From NCBI GenBank assembly GCA_003134765.1, contig PLCM01000015.1:3421-67420 (forward strand): a stretch of DNA of 64,000 bases. The letters run 5' to 3'. Both the position numbers and the translations under genes were made by a program. Under the pieces are notes generated by a model. That model did not search any database, was not told the DNA's origin, and saw only the letters and a program-made list of their open reading frames with translations. This stretch comes from Spartobacteria bacterium. GTDB taxonomy: Bacteria > Verrucomicrobiota > Verrucomicrobiia > Chthoniobacterales > UBA10450. Below are positions 34,328 to 42,362 of the stretch, piece by piece; within the stretch, counting starts at the first letter, position 1; each line of letters begins with the position of its first letter.

Positions 34328-35353
34328 TCAAACACGGACTTGGTCGAGCATTTCACGGAGCGCATCGCCCAGCTGGAAGAGCGAATCCGTGAATAGGTTT
34401 GGGGGGAGGGCGTGCAGTTCCGATTGCGCGTCGCGCACGGATTCATCGGCGGCGTCAAGGGAGGACCGCAGCGCCCCATTCGGCGCTTCGCTCTGGAGCA
34501 GGTGCGCTATGGCGCTCGTCTGTTCGGAAAGGATCAACTCGCAATACCGTTCCCGCTCCTCGGCCGGGGCCGAGCGGAGCAGCATCAGGATCGGCAACGT
34601 CATCTTACCCTTGCGCAGGTCGGTTCCGAGCGTCTTGCCGATTTCGTTTTCGTTCCCGGCAATATCGAGGCAATCGTCGTAAATTTGATAGGCGGCGCCG
34701 ATCTTACTCCCGAAAGTTTTCAGGGCGCGCGTGGTTTCGACGTCGGCCTGGTTGAGGACCGCGCCGAGTTCTGCCGCGGCGGCGAAGAGCGATCCCGTTT
34801 TCATTTCGACGATTCGCAGATATTCATCAATCGCGAGATGGAGATCGAACCGTCTCTGGGTCTGAATAATTTCGCCGGAACAAACTTCGCGCGCCGCCCG
34901 CGCAATCACCCGACTGATCTCGGCATTGTCGAAGTTCGTCGAAAGATTGAGGGCCTGGGCGAAAAGACAATCGCCCAGCAAAACGCTCAGCGAATTTCCC
35001 CAGCGCGCGTTGACCGTGGGCTGCGCCCGGCGTCGTTCGGCTTCGTCCATGATGTCGTCATGGACCAGCGTGGCGATATGGATCAGCTCGACAATGACGG
35101 CCAAATCGAGATGACCGGAAGTGATGCTGCCGCTCGCCCCTCCGCTGAGGAGCGCCATCAGGGGCCGCAGGCGTTTGCCCCGGCTACCGATGGCGTAAGT
35201 CACATAGCCTTCGATCGCCGGGTCGAAGGCAGCGGCTTGCTGCGCGACCCGCGCTTCGACTTCCTCGAGTTGCGGCTGCACCGCCAGGGCTACCCGGGCT
35301 AAAGCGCTATCACGCGAGATTGAGGGGGCGCGAGAATCTGCAAAAACTTCCAC
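34328..35353 (-). CDS. Trans-type polyprenyl diphosphate synthase (octaprenyl-like)
   Basis: 341 residues if the GTG at 35353 is the start (VEVFADSRAPSISRDSALAR); the frame runs further upstream but into the neighbouring gene. Both aspartate-rich motifs are visible: LVHDDIMDEAERRR and YDDCLDIAGNENEIGKTLGT, plus GKRLRPLM near the start. Known: elongates isoprenyl diphosphates, for example for quinone side chains. It lies 65 bp after the cNMP-binding gene. No Shine-Dalgarno is evident, so the start is uncertain. Confidence 0.9.
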   Translation of the reverse strand: MEVFADSRAPSISRDSALARVALAVQPQLEEVEARVAQQAAAFDPAIEGYVTYAIGSRGKRLRPLMALLSGGASGSITSGHLDLAVIVELIHIATLVHDDIMDEAERRRAQPTVNARWGNSLSVLLGDCLFAQALNLSTNFDNAEISRVIARAAREVCSGEIIQTQRRFDLHLAIDEYLRIVEMKTGSLFAAAAELGAVLNQADVETTRALKTFGSKIGAAYQIYDDCLDIAGNENEIGKTLGTDLRKGKMTLPILMLLRSAPAEERERYCELILSEQTSAIAHLLQSEAPNGALRSSLDAADESVRDAQSELHALPPNLFTDSLFQLGDALREMLDQVRV

Positions 35354-35418
35354 GAGCCCACGATAGAAGGAGCGCCAATGTAGCGCAAGCCTCTCGCGTG
35401 AAACGGGGGGAACCTCTC

Positions 35419-35883
35419 TCAGGTCGTCGCCGGCGCCGGATTTTTCGTGGCCAGTTTTTGCGCGAGCAGGATTCCGAAATTGAAGAGCAATTGGACTGCG
35501 GCCGGAGAGGCGAAGAACAAGTCGCGGAGCGTGTCCGGCGGGATCGTCCAAAGAATCACTTCGCCTTCGGCAAACGCTTCCTCTTCGGCAGGAACCCGCA
35601 GAAATATGTCCCGCTCGCCATACCACTGCCCGGGCCCGAGCGTTGCGACATGGGCCTTGCCGAAATCGTCGCTTCGGCGGGAAAGATCGACCCGCCCGGA
35701 GATGACGCAAAAGATGTAATCGGCCGGGCGCCCCGCGGTCGCGATTGTCTGCTGATTGTATTCGACGAACGTGCCGTTGAGCTGGAGCTCGGCGATGAAC
35801 TCATCGCTTACGCCGGTGAGAAGCCCGTCGCGCGGCAGGCTGAGTTGTCGCGTTCGCGCCTGTGGTTCGGTTAGGATATTCAC
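35419..35883 (-). CDS. Cyclic-nucleotide-binding (CRP-like) domain protein without HTH
   Basis: 154 residues. The beta-roll of the cNMP-binding family is recognisable: ELQLNGTFVEYNQQTIATAG, ADYIFCVISGRVDLSRR, LGPGQWYGERDIFLRVPAEE. The phosphate-binding cassette is incomplete (GERDIFL rather than GE.ALL....R.A), so nucleotide binding is doubtful. It stops after one C-terminal helix with no DNA-binding domain. Upstream of the polyprenyl synthase on the same strand. Role unknown. Confidence 0.78.
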   Translation of the reverse strand: MNILTEPQARTRQLSLPRDGLLTGVSDEFIAELQLNGTFVEYNQQTIATAGRPADYIFCVISGRVDLSRRSDDFGKAHVATLGPGQWYGERDIFLRVPAEEEAFAEGEVILWTIPPDTLRDLFFASPAAVQLLFNFGILLAQKLATKNPAPATT

Positions 35884-36020
35884 GAGGTGTTGCCCCGGAA
35901 ATACATCAACACTGGCGCCCAGACAAACTTTTCAAAGCGATATAGTCGCTCCGCTCTGTCGGGGCGTTGGGGACGCGGCGATCCGGCAGCTGCGGTCTGC
36001 GACAGAGCATTGAGATATGA

Positions 36021-36680
36021 TCACCGTCGCTTCAACCACTCCGCCGTTCCATATTTCGTAGTGGCGATGCTGGCGGCGTGTTCCCTCAATTCGGGCGCCA
36101 GCATTTTCATTTCGTGCCGATCGCAGAGACCCCGCGCAAAATCGGCCCGAAATCGATCCGGCAAATCGTGGCGCTGAATGCTTCCCTGATGCAGCAAACC
36201 GGCGCGCGATCGGCGATGGGCCGCGCCCGCGATTTTGCGTCCGCCGCTGATCACATCGGAGGTAACGGCATTGGCAAAACAGTTCTCCGATACCTTCGGT
36301 GCGGCTCTGTTTGCGAGGATGGCGGACACGCCGTTGGCCGCCAGCGCGCCACGAATCGTGTCATGCAGGAACGTATAAATTTCGAGTGAGGATCGGGCGA
36401 AGAAGGGATGAGAGGCCGGAATGATAACCGAATAGGTCAGGTCATCGCCGTGCGGGACAATTCCGCCGCCGGTCCAACGGCGGACAATTTCGTGGCCATC
36501 CGATTGATCCGCAGCTTCCGCGTAGCGTCCAAAATAGCCGAAGGAAAGCGAAGGCCGTTGCCACCGATAGAATCGAAGGACCGGGGCGTCGGCCTCGGTG
36601 AGAAGCGCTTCGTCCACCGCCATGTTAAGAGCGGCGGGCTTCGGTTCGAGGTCGTCGTAAACGAGCAGTTGGTCGAGCAT
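36021..36680 (-). CDS. Lipoate-protein ligase A / octanoyltransferase family protein
   Basis: 219 residues from the ATG at 36680, chosen because family homology starts there (LLVYDDLEPKPAALNMAVDE). Motifs: RRWTGGGIVPHGDDLTYSVI and the substrate-lysine motif GGRKIAGAAHRRSRAGLLHQ. Known: the fold attaches lipoyl or octanoyl groups to E2/H proteins. The lack of a large C-terminal domain favours the LipM-like or short LplA class. It lies 10 bp downstream of pyrF and is presumably cotranscribed. Confidence 0.85.
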   Translation of the reverse strand: MLDQLLVYDDLEPKPAALNMAVDEALLTEADAPVLRFYRWQRPSLSFGYFGRYAEAADQSDGHEIVRRWTGGGIVPHGDDLTYSVIIPASHPFFARSSLEIYTFLHDTIRGALAANGVSAILANRAAPKVSENCFANAVTSDVISGGRKIAGAAHRRSRAGLLHQGSIQRHDLPDRFRADFARGLCDRHEMKMLAPELREHAASIATTKYGTAEWLKRR

Positions 36681-36690
36681 GGTTTGCTCG

Positions 36691-37395
36691 TTAGCCCGTG
36701 AGTTCCTCCACGATGCGCTCAACGGCGTCGCGAGGATCGGCGGCGGCCGTAATGGGGCGGCCAACAACCAAATAATCTGCGCCATTTTTGATCGCTTCGG
36801 CTGGAGTCGTAAAACGTTTTTGATCGTCCGCTACCGCCCAGAGGGGGCGAACGCCAGGAGTGACGAGAACTATTTCCGACCCCAGCCGCTGACGAAGGGG
36901 GCCGACTTCCTGCGGACTCGTGATTAATCCATCGATGCCCGCTTTTTGTCCGAGGACGGCGAGATGCATGACGTGATCAGGCATCGCCGCGTCGACTCCG
37001 ATTTCGCCCAGGGTCTCCTGCGTCGCGCTCGTCAGCACGGTGACTCCGAGTAACGAGAGATGGGGGGGCTTCGCTTCCATCGCCGCCTTCAGCATGGCGG
37101 CGCCTCCGCTGAGATGGACGGTGAGCATGGCAACGCCGAGTTCGCTCGCCGCCGCAACGGTTTTCGCGACCGTATTGGGAATATCGTGCAGCTTCAGATC
37201 AAGAAATATCCTGGCGCCGCTTCCGGCTACGGCCTGGAGGATGGCGGGGCCGGCGGCGGTGTAGAGTTGCAGGCCGATCTTGTATGTGGAAACGCTTCCG
37301 GACAGAGCTGAAACGAGCGCGAGTGCTTTCGCCTGGGTCGGAAAATCGAGAGCAACGATGAGTCGATCACGAGGTGCAAGCGCGGGCGATTTCAT
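36691..37395 (-). CDS. pyrF: Orotidine 5'-phosphate decarboxylase
   Basis: 234 residues from the ATG at 37395 (MKSPALAPRDRLIVALDFPT). Converts OMP to UMP. The catalytic Asp/Lys array is in FLDLKLHDIPNTV, and the C-terminal phosphate-binding part is LVTPGVRP...DYLVVGRPIT. Length is normal for the bacterial group. Divergent from ispE with only 37 bp between starts, so the promoters must overlap. pyrE lies far away at 59102-59668. Confidence 0.95.
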   Translation of the reverse strand: MKSPALAPRDRLIVALDFPTQAKALALVSALSGSVSTYKIGLQLYTAAGPAILQAVAGSGARIFLDLKLHDIPNTVAKTVAAASELGVAMLTVHLSGGAAMLKAAMEAKPPHLSLLGVTVLTSATQETLGEIGVDAAMPDHVMHLAVLGQKAGIDGLITSPQEVGPLRQRLGSEIVLVTPGVRPLWAVADDQKRFTTPAEAIKNGADYLVVGRPITAAADPRDAVERIVEELTG

Positions 37396-37432
37396 TCTGT
37401 GATTCGGAGAAATTTTTTGGCCAGATAACGGT

Positions 37433-38293
37433 ATGCAGCTTTTGGCGCCGGCGAAGATTAATCTTTCTTTCGAGATCAAGGGCCGACGGGTCGACGGTTT
37501 TCACGAGATCGAAACCCTGATGGCGCCCATTTCGCTCGCGGACCAGCTGACGCTCCAAAGGAGAGAAGATGGCGAGATTCGGTTTTCTTGCGATGACCCT
37601 TCCCTGCCTGCCGGCGCCGACAATCTCGTCGTCCGGGCGGCGAATCTCTTCCGGGAAACGACCGCGATCAGCTGTGGAATCGCAATTGAATTGGAGAAAA
37701 GGATTCCACACGGCGCCGGGCTGGGCGGGGGGAGCAGTGATGCCGCAAGCACGCTGCTTGGTCTCAACGAACTATTCGAGGCTGACCTGGAACAGGGCGA
37801 TCTTCTCAGGCTTGCCGCTCAAATCGGGTCGGACGTTCCGTTTTTTATTGTCCAGTCCGCCGCCATTTGCCGCGGTCGCGGGGAAGTTGTCAGTCCGATT
37901 TCACTGGTGTCGAGTTTTCGTCTTTTGTTGCTCAAGCCGGATTTCGGCGTCCCGACGCCTTGGGCCTATGGAAGATGGAAGGAATCGCGTGAGCTACCGG
38001 AGGTGGACTATTCAGCCCAGGAATTTCGGGGCGTGCGATGCGTAAATGATCTCGAGCGGCCGGTTTTCGAGAAGTTCGTTTTACTCGCGCATCTCAAGCA
38101 ATGGCTGCGGCAGCAGCCGGAAGTTGCAATTGCCTTGATGTCGGGTTCCGGCTCGACCTTGTTCGCGGTTCTGCGGGATGGCACGGACAGTCAAGAATTA
38201 GCGGCGCGCGCCCGCACCCAAATCGATGCGACCCTGTGGACGTGTAATTGTGAGGTCGGTGGATCGAGCGCTCCGCCGCTCGATGCCAAATGA
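37433..38293 (+). CDS. ispE: 4-diphosphocytidyl-2-C-methyl-D-erythritol kinase
   Basis: 286 residues. GHMP kinase of the MEP isoprenoid pathway. Motifs: APAKINLSFEIKGRRVDGFH, the glycine-rich ATP loop PHGAGLGGGSSDAAS, and the C-terminal ALMSGSGSTLFAVL. It could supply isoprenoid precursors to the polyprenyl synthase nearby, although the two are on different strands. Convergent with sdhB; a double hairpin separates them. Confidence 0.95.
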   Translation: MQLLAPAKINLSFEIKGRRVDGFHEIETLMAPISLADQLTLQRREDGEIRFSCDDPSLPAGADNLVVRAANLFRETTAISCGIAIELEKRIPHGAGLGGGSSDAASTLLGLNELFEADLEQGDLLRLAAQIGSDVPFFIVQSAAICRGRGEVVSPISLVSSFRLLLLKPDFGVPTPWAYGRWKESRELPEVDYSAQEFRGVRCVNDLERPVFEKFVLLAHLKQWLRQQPEVAIALMSGSGSTLFAVLRDGTDSQELAARARTQIDATLWTCNCEVGGSSAPPLDAK

Positions 38294-38295
38294 TG

Positions 38296-38341
38296 GCGGC
38301 GAAGCCGCACAAAACAAACATCGCGCGACGGAGCGCGCGAT
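38296..38341. terminator. Two hairpins between convergent ispE and sdhB
   Basis: GCGGC-GAA-GCCGC (38296-38308) and ATCGCGCG-ACGGAG-CGCGCGAT (38320-38341) lie within the 52-bp gap. There is no T-tract, but both are strong stems and could block transcription from either side. The same pair in degenerate form lies at 14505-14556. Confidence 0.55.
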
Positions 38342-38345
38342 CCAC

Positions 38346-39101
38346 CTATTCGCCCGCCTTCCGCTTCAATGTTGCCACGGCGTACTCACGATTTAACTTG
38401 GCGATCAAGCTCGCGCTAATCTGGGCGGGACAGACGGCTTCGCACTCGTAAGTGTTGGTGCAATTGCCGAAGCCTTCGGCATCCATCGCGGTGACCATTT
38501 TCAAGACCCGGCTCGTCCGTTCCGGCTGACCCTGGGGGAGAAAGGCAAGATGCGAAACCTTCGCGGCGGTGAAAAGCATGGCGGAAGCATTTGGACACGC
38601 CGCGGCGCACGCCCCGCAGCCGATGCAGGCGGCCGCTTCCATCGCTCGGTCCGCCGCTTGTTTCGGCACGAGGGTCGAATTCGCTTCCGGTGCGGACCCC
38701 GCGCGCGCCGCAACGAAACCGCCTGCCTGCACGATTCGATCGAGCGCGCTCCGGTCGACCACCAAATCCTTCACGAGCGGGAATGGTTTGGCGCGGAAAG
38801 GCTCGACGACGATCGTCGCGCCATCCTTGAATCGTCTCATATAGACCTCGCAGGCCGCGCCCGGATGATCCGGCCCGTGGGCCTCGCCGTTGATGGTGAG
38901 CGAGCAGGTCCCGCAAATTCCTTCGCGGCAATCCGAATCGAAGGCGATCGGCTCTTCGCCCCTGGCGATCAGTTCTTCGTTTACCACGTCGAGCATTTCG
39001 AGGAACGAAGTGTTCGGGGAAACGTTCGTGGCCTGGTATGCGACGAGCTTGCCTTTGGTCTTCGGATCTTTCTGGCGCCAGACTTTCAGAAGAAAGTTCA
39101 T
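38346..39101 (-). CDS. sdhB: Succinate dehydrogenase/fumarate reductase iron-sulfur subunit
   Basis: 251 residues. All three cluster-binding sets are visible: [2Fe-2S] DSDCREGICGTCSL with a later cysteine (GAACEVYM), [4Fe-4S] CIGCGACAAACPNAS, and [3Fe-4S] CTNTYECEAVCPAQIS. Transfers electrons from SdhA to quinone. The bases just before its ATG are the terminal repeat of the inserted cassette, so no Shine-Dalgarno is visible. Normally sdhB follows sdhA directly; here 450 bp intervene. Confidence 0.96.
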   Translation of the reverse strand: MNFLLKVWRQKDPKTKGKLVAYQATNVSPNTSFLEMLDVVNEELIARGEEPIAFDSDCREGICGTCSLTINGEAHGPDHPGAACEVYMRRFKDGATIVVEPFRAKPFPLVKDLVVDRSALDRIVQAGGFVAARAGSAPEANSTLVPKQAADRAMEAAACIGCGACAAACPNASAMLFTAAKVSHLAFLPQGQPERTSRVLKMVTAMDAEGFGNCTNTYECEAVCPAQISASLIAKLNREYAVATLKRKAGE

Positions 39102-39551
39102 GGTTGAGAGTTGAGAGTTGAGAGCCGCGTCGAGGTCATTACGTTTGTCACTTGACGAGTAGCGATTTGCGCAACCCGCTTTGCATTCGGCTCTGTTCCT
39201 CGGCAGCTCGATACAGGATCTGGAATTGTTCTTCCTTCAAGAATCCCTGGCGTTTCGCAATGAAGGCCTGTGAGGCAACCTCAAAAAGTGAGCCGGTGGA
39301 AATTTCGGTAAAGCGTGCGAAATCCATTTTGGAACTGCGCGAGGATCCCTCCGCGATGTTCGAAGAAACCGAAACAGCAGCTCGCCGCATTTGGTTTGTC
39401 AGACCGAAACGCTCATCCGGTGGGAAATCGCGCCTATCTGTGTAGATCAAATCGGCAAAGTCGATGGCCTTATGCCAAACCTCTAGTTTTTCGAAATCAA
39501 ACATTTTGTAACCTCCACGCGGCTCTCAACTCTCAACAATCAACTCTCAAC
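39102..39551. mobile_element. Candidate insertion cassette: four-helix-bundle gene between inverted repeats, inside the sdh operon
   Basis: GTTGAGAGTTGAGAGCCGCG ending at 39129 and CGCGGCTCTCAACTCTCAAC starting at 39518 are perfect 20-bp inverted repeats. Both continue outward with TTGAGAG-type units to the sdhB start codon (39101) and to the sdhA stop codon (39552-39554). The cassette fills the whole sdhA-sdhB gap and carries one gene with its own Shine-Dalgarno. No transposase. Calling it mobile is inference. Confidence 0.6.
39148..39504 (-). CDS. Four-helix-bundle protein (23S rRNA intervening-sequence / S23-like family)
   Basis: 118 residues. Recognisable family pattern: FEKLEVWHKAIDFADLIY near the N-terminus, FGLTNQMRRAAVSVSSNIAE with GSSRSSKMDFARF, and SLFEVASQAFIAKRQGFL. 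The Shine-Dalgarno GGAGG lies 8 bases before the ATG at 39504. Known: the family occurs in 23S rRNA intervening sequences and as scattered genes, with function unsettled. Here it sits between sdhA and sdhB, flanked by inverted repeats. Confidence 0.92.
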   Translation of the reverse strand: MFDFEKLEVWHKAIDFADLIYTDRRDFPPDERFGLTNQMRRAAVSVSSNIAEGSSRSSKMDFARFTEISTGSLFEVASQAFIAKRQGFLKEEQFQILYRAAEEQSRMQSGLRKSLLVK

Positions 39552-41477
39552 TTATTTGTAGCTCCGTTGCGTAAGCTGAACGGTCTCGAAGGCGAGCGGT
39601 TCCCGATGCAATTTCGGGGCGGCGACCGAGCCGTTCCCCTGATACTCCCACGCGAAAACGTCCGCGAAATTCTCATCATCGCGCAATGCCTCCCCGTCCG
39701 GTGTCTGATGTTCTTCGCGGAAATGGCCGCCGCAGGATTCGTCGCGGGTCAGAGCGTCGTTGCACATCAGCTCGGCGAATTCCAGGAAATCGGCGACGCG
39801 TCCGGCCCGTTCCAGCGATTGATTCAGAGCTTCCCCGTCGCCCAGCACACGGACGTCGCCCCAAAATTCTTCCCGGAGATGAGGGATCCGCGCCAGCGCC
39901 TCGCGTAGGCCGGCAGCGTTGCGCGCCATGCCGCATTTGTCCCAAAGGAGCAGGCCCAGTTCGCGATGAAACGAATCGACCGAGCGCTTTCCATTAATGG
40001 CGAGAAGCTTTTCCGTCCGCGTCCGGACTTCGCTTTCCGCCTGGCGAAATTCGGGCCGATCCGTCGAAGGGCGTTTCCCGATTTGGGGCGCGAGATACGC
40101 CGGCAGCGTGTAAGGCAAAACGAAATATCCGTCCGCGAGTCCCTGCATGAGCGCGCTGGCGCCGAGACGGTTCGCACCGTGGTCTGAAAAATTCGCCTCA
40201 CCGATCACATGCAGGCCGGGCACATTGCTCATCAGGTTATAATCCACCCACAAACCACCCATGGTGTAATGGACCGCGGGGTAAATTCGCATCGGTCGCT
40301 GGTAGGCATTCTCGCCGGTGATTTTCTCGTAGATGTGAAACAAATTCCCGTAGCGCTCGCGGATCGTGTTCTCGCCCAATCGCGCGATCGCGTCCGCAAA
40401 ATCGAGGTAGACGCCCCGGCCGCTTTCGCCGACGCCGCGGCCTTCGTCGCATACTTCCTTCGCGGCGCGCGATGAAATATCGCGTGGCGCCAGGTTCCCG
40501 AAGCTCGGGTATTTTCGCTCGAGGTAATAATCGCGTTCCGCCTCCGGGATCTGCGCCGGGGGCCGTTTGTCGCTGGCCTGTTTGGGAACCCAAACGCGTC
40601 CGTCGTTGCGAAGCGATTCGGACATCAGAGTGAGCTTCGACTGGTTTTCTCCGCTAACCGGGATGCAGGTGGGATGAATTTGCGTGAAACAGGGGTTCGC
40701 GAAGAGGGCCCCCTTTTTGTAGGCGCGATAGGTTGCGGTGACATTGCAGCCGCGCGCGTTGGTCGAGAGATAAAAAACATTTCCGTAACCGCCGGTCGCG
40801 AGTACGACCGCATCGCCCGAATGCGCTTCGATTTTTCCCGTCACTAGACTGCGCGTGATGATCCCTTTGGCGTGGCCGTCGACCAGAACCAGATCGAGCA
40901 TCTCGGTTTGCGGGAACATCGTTACGGAGCCGGCGCCGATCTGGCGACACAGGGCCTGATAGGCGCCGAGAAGAAGTTGCTGGCCGGTTTGGCCGCGCGC
41001 GTAAAACGTCCTCGAAACCTGGGCGCCTCCGAACGAACGGTTCGCGAGAAGTCCGCTGTACTCCCGCGCGAACGGGACACCCTGTTCGACACATTGATCG
41101 ATGATCAGATTACTGACTTCGGCGAGTCGGTAGACGTTGGCTTCCCGGGAGCGGAAGTCGCCGCCTTTGATCGTGTCGTAGAACAAGCGAAAGACGCTGT
41201 CGCCATCATTCTGGTAATTTTTCGCGGCGTTAATGCCGCCCTGGGCGGCGATGCTATGGGCGCGGCGTGGACTGTCCTGGTAACAAAAGCACTTCACGTT
41301 GTAGCCGAGCTCGCCCAGGGTTGCGGCGGCCGATCCTCCCGCGAGTCCGCTGCCGACAACAATGATTTCGAATTTTCGCCGGTTATTCGGCGCGACCAGA
41401 CGCGCGTGGTCCTTATGGTTCGTCCATTTTTGAGCGAGGGGGCCGTGGGGAATGCTGGCGTCAAGATTCCCGATCAT
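39552..41477 (-). CDS. sdhA: Succinate dehydrogenase/fumarate reductase flavoprotein subunit
   Basis: 641 residues. FAD-binding [19 protein letters not shown], the flavin-linking His region [17 protein letters not shown], and active-site HPTCIPVSG and GGLWVDY segments. The long form with [18 protein letters not shown] at the start matches the Bacteroidetes/Chlamydiae/Verrucomicrobia-type SdhA that pairs with a single cytochrome-b subunit. Its ATG overlaps the sdhC stop by 4 bp. Confidence 0.96.
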   Translation of the reverse strand: MIGNLDASIPHGPLAQKWTNHKDHARLVAPNNRRKFEIIVVGSGLAGGSAAATLGELGYNVKCFCYQDSPRRAHSIAAQGGINAAKNYQNDGDSVFRLFYDTIKGGDFRSREANVYRLAEVSNLIIDQCVEQGVPFAREYSGLLANRSFGGAQVSRTFYARGQTGQQLLLGAYQALCRQIGAGSVTMFPQTEMLDLVLVDGHAKGIITRSLVTGKIEAHSGDAVVLATGGYGNVFYLSTNARGCNVTATYRAYKKGALFANPCFTQIHPTCIPVSGENQSKLTLMSESLRNDGRVWVPKQASDKRPPAQIPEAERDYYLERKYPSFGNLAPRDISSRAAKEVCDEGRGVGESGRGVYLDFADAIARLGENTIRERYGNLFHIYEKITGENAYQRPMRIYPAVHYTMGGLWVDYNLMSNVPGLHVIGEANFSDHGANRLGASALMQGLADGYFVLPYTLPAYLAPQIGKRPSTDRPEFRQAESEVRTRTEKLLAINGKRSVDSFHRELGLLLWDKCGMARNAAGLREALARIPHLREEFWGDVRVLGDGEALNQSLERAGRVADFLEFAELMCNDALTRDESCGGHFREEHQTPDGEALRDDENFADVFAWEYQGNGSVAAPKLHREPLAFETVQLTQRSYK

Positions 41478-42169
41478 AATTGTTGCGCCGGCTTCACGAG
41501 GTGAAGCAGCACCGCGATGGGAATGGAGGTGTAACCAACAAAAATCAGCCAGGCAAAGATGCGCCCTGCGGTCGCCAGCCGCGGCGTCAGCTTCTTGTCA
41601 TTCAATCCGAGCGATTGAAAAAAACTCGAAGTGCCGTGGCTCAGATGAAGGGCGAGCAGAAACATTCCGACGACGTAAAAGCCGGAAACGAAATAATTCT
41701 GAAACCCGTAGACCATCATCGAGTAAACATCGTAGCGATTCAGCGGGTCCGCCTTGAGCAGCAGAAAACGCGGGTCGGTCACGCGCACGGTGAAATGGGC
41801 CAGATGATAGAGGATGAAGGCCAGCACGATGAGCCCGCTTAGCGCCATTGAGCGGGAAGCAAAGGTAGCCTTGACGTGCTCTTTCTTTTTGTAACTCACC
41901 GGGCGAGCCCGGCGATTTTCCAAGGCGAGGCTGATGGTAAAGAAAATATGCAGGAGCACATTTGCGAGCAGGAATGCCCGGATGACCCAGAGGAACGGTC
42001 CCAGTTCGCGCAAATGTTCGGCATAGGAGTTGATCCAATCCGGGCCCAGAAAAATCTGGAGATTACCGAGGAGATGACCGACGATAAATGCGACCAGGAC
42101 GGCGCCGGTTATCGCCACAATCATTTTTTGGCCCACGGAGGAGCGGTGAAATGAAGAAAGAGCGGTCAC
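41474..42169 (-). CDS. sdhC: Succinate dehydrogenase cytochrome b556 subunit
   Basis: 231 residues from a GTG at 42169 ([15 protein letters not shown]), chosen because the family starts with a short S-S-G-K-K-type leader before the first membrane helix. Five hydrophobic helices; haem-ligand histidine candidates lie in [31 protein letters not shown] and [18 protein letters not shown]. Fits the single-subunit B. subtilis/Wolinella type, so no sdhD is expected. First gene of the sdhCAB operon. Confidence 0.93.
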   Translation of the reverse strand: MTALSSFHRSSVGQKMIVAITGAVLVAFIVGHLLGNLQIFLGPDWINSYAEHLRELGPFLWVIRAFLLANVLLHIFFTISLALENRRARPVSYKKKEHVKATFASRSMALSGLIVLAFILYHLAHFTVRVTDPRFLLLKADPLNRYDVYSMMVYGFQNYFVSGFYVVGMFLLALHLSHGTSSFFQSLGLNDKKLTPRLATAGRIFAWLIFVGYTSIPIAVLLHLVKPAQQL

Positions 42170-42362
42170 AGGCTTGGCAAGCTCCAGCCGATGGCCGCTG
42201 GACTGATTGAAATTAGAAGTCGGGTATTTCGTGTCAAGCCGGCAAGAGGTCTCGCGGGAAGAACGTTGACCAGATCCTCCCTCTTGATAAACTCCCTCGC
42301 CGAAAAAAGGTGGTCGCCGGTGCGAGCAGTCCCCCGCTGTTAACGGGAACTGCCGCGAAACT

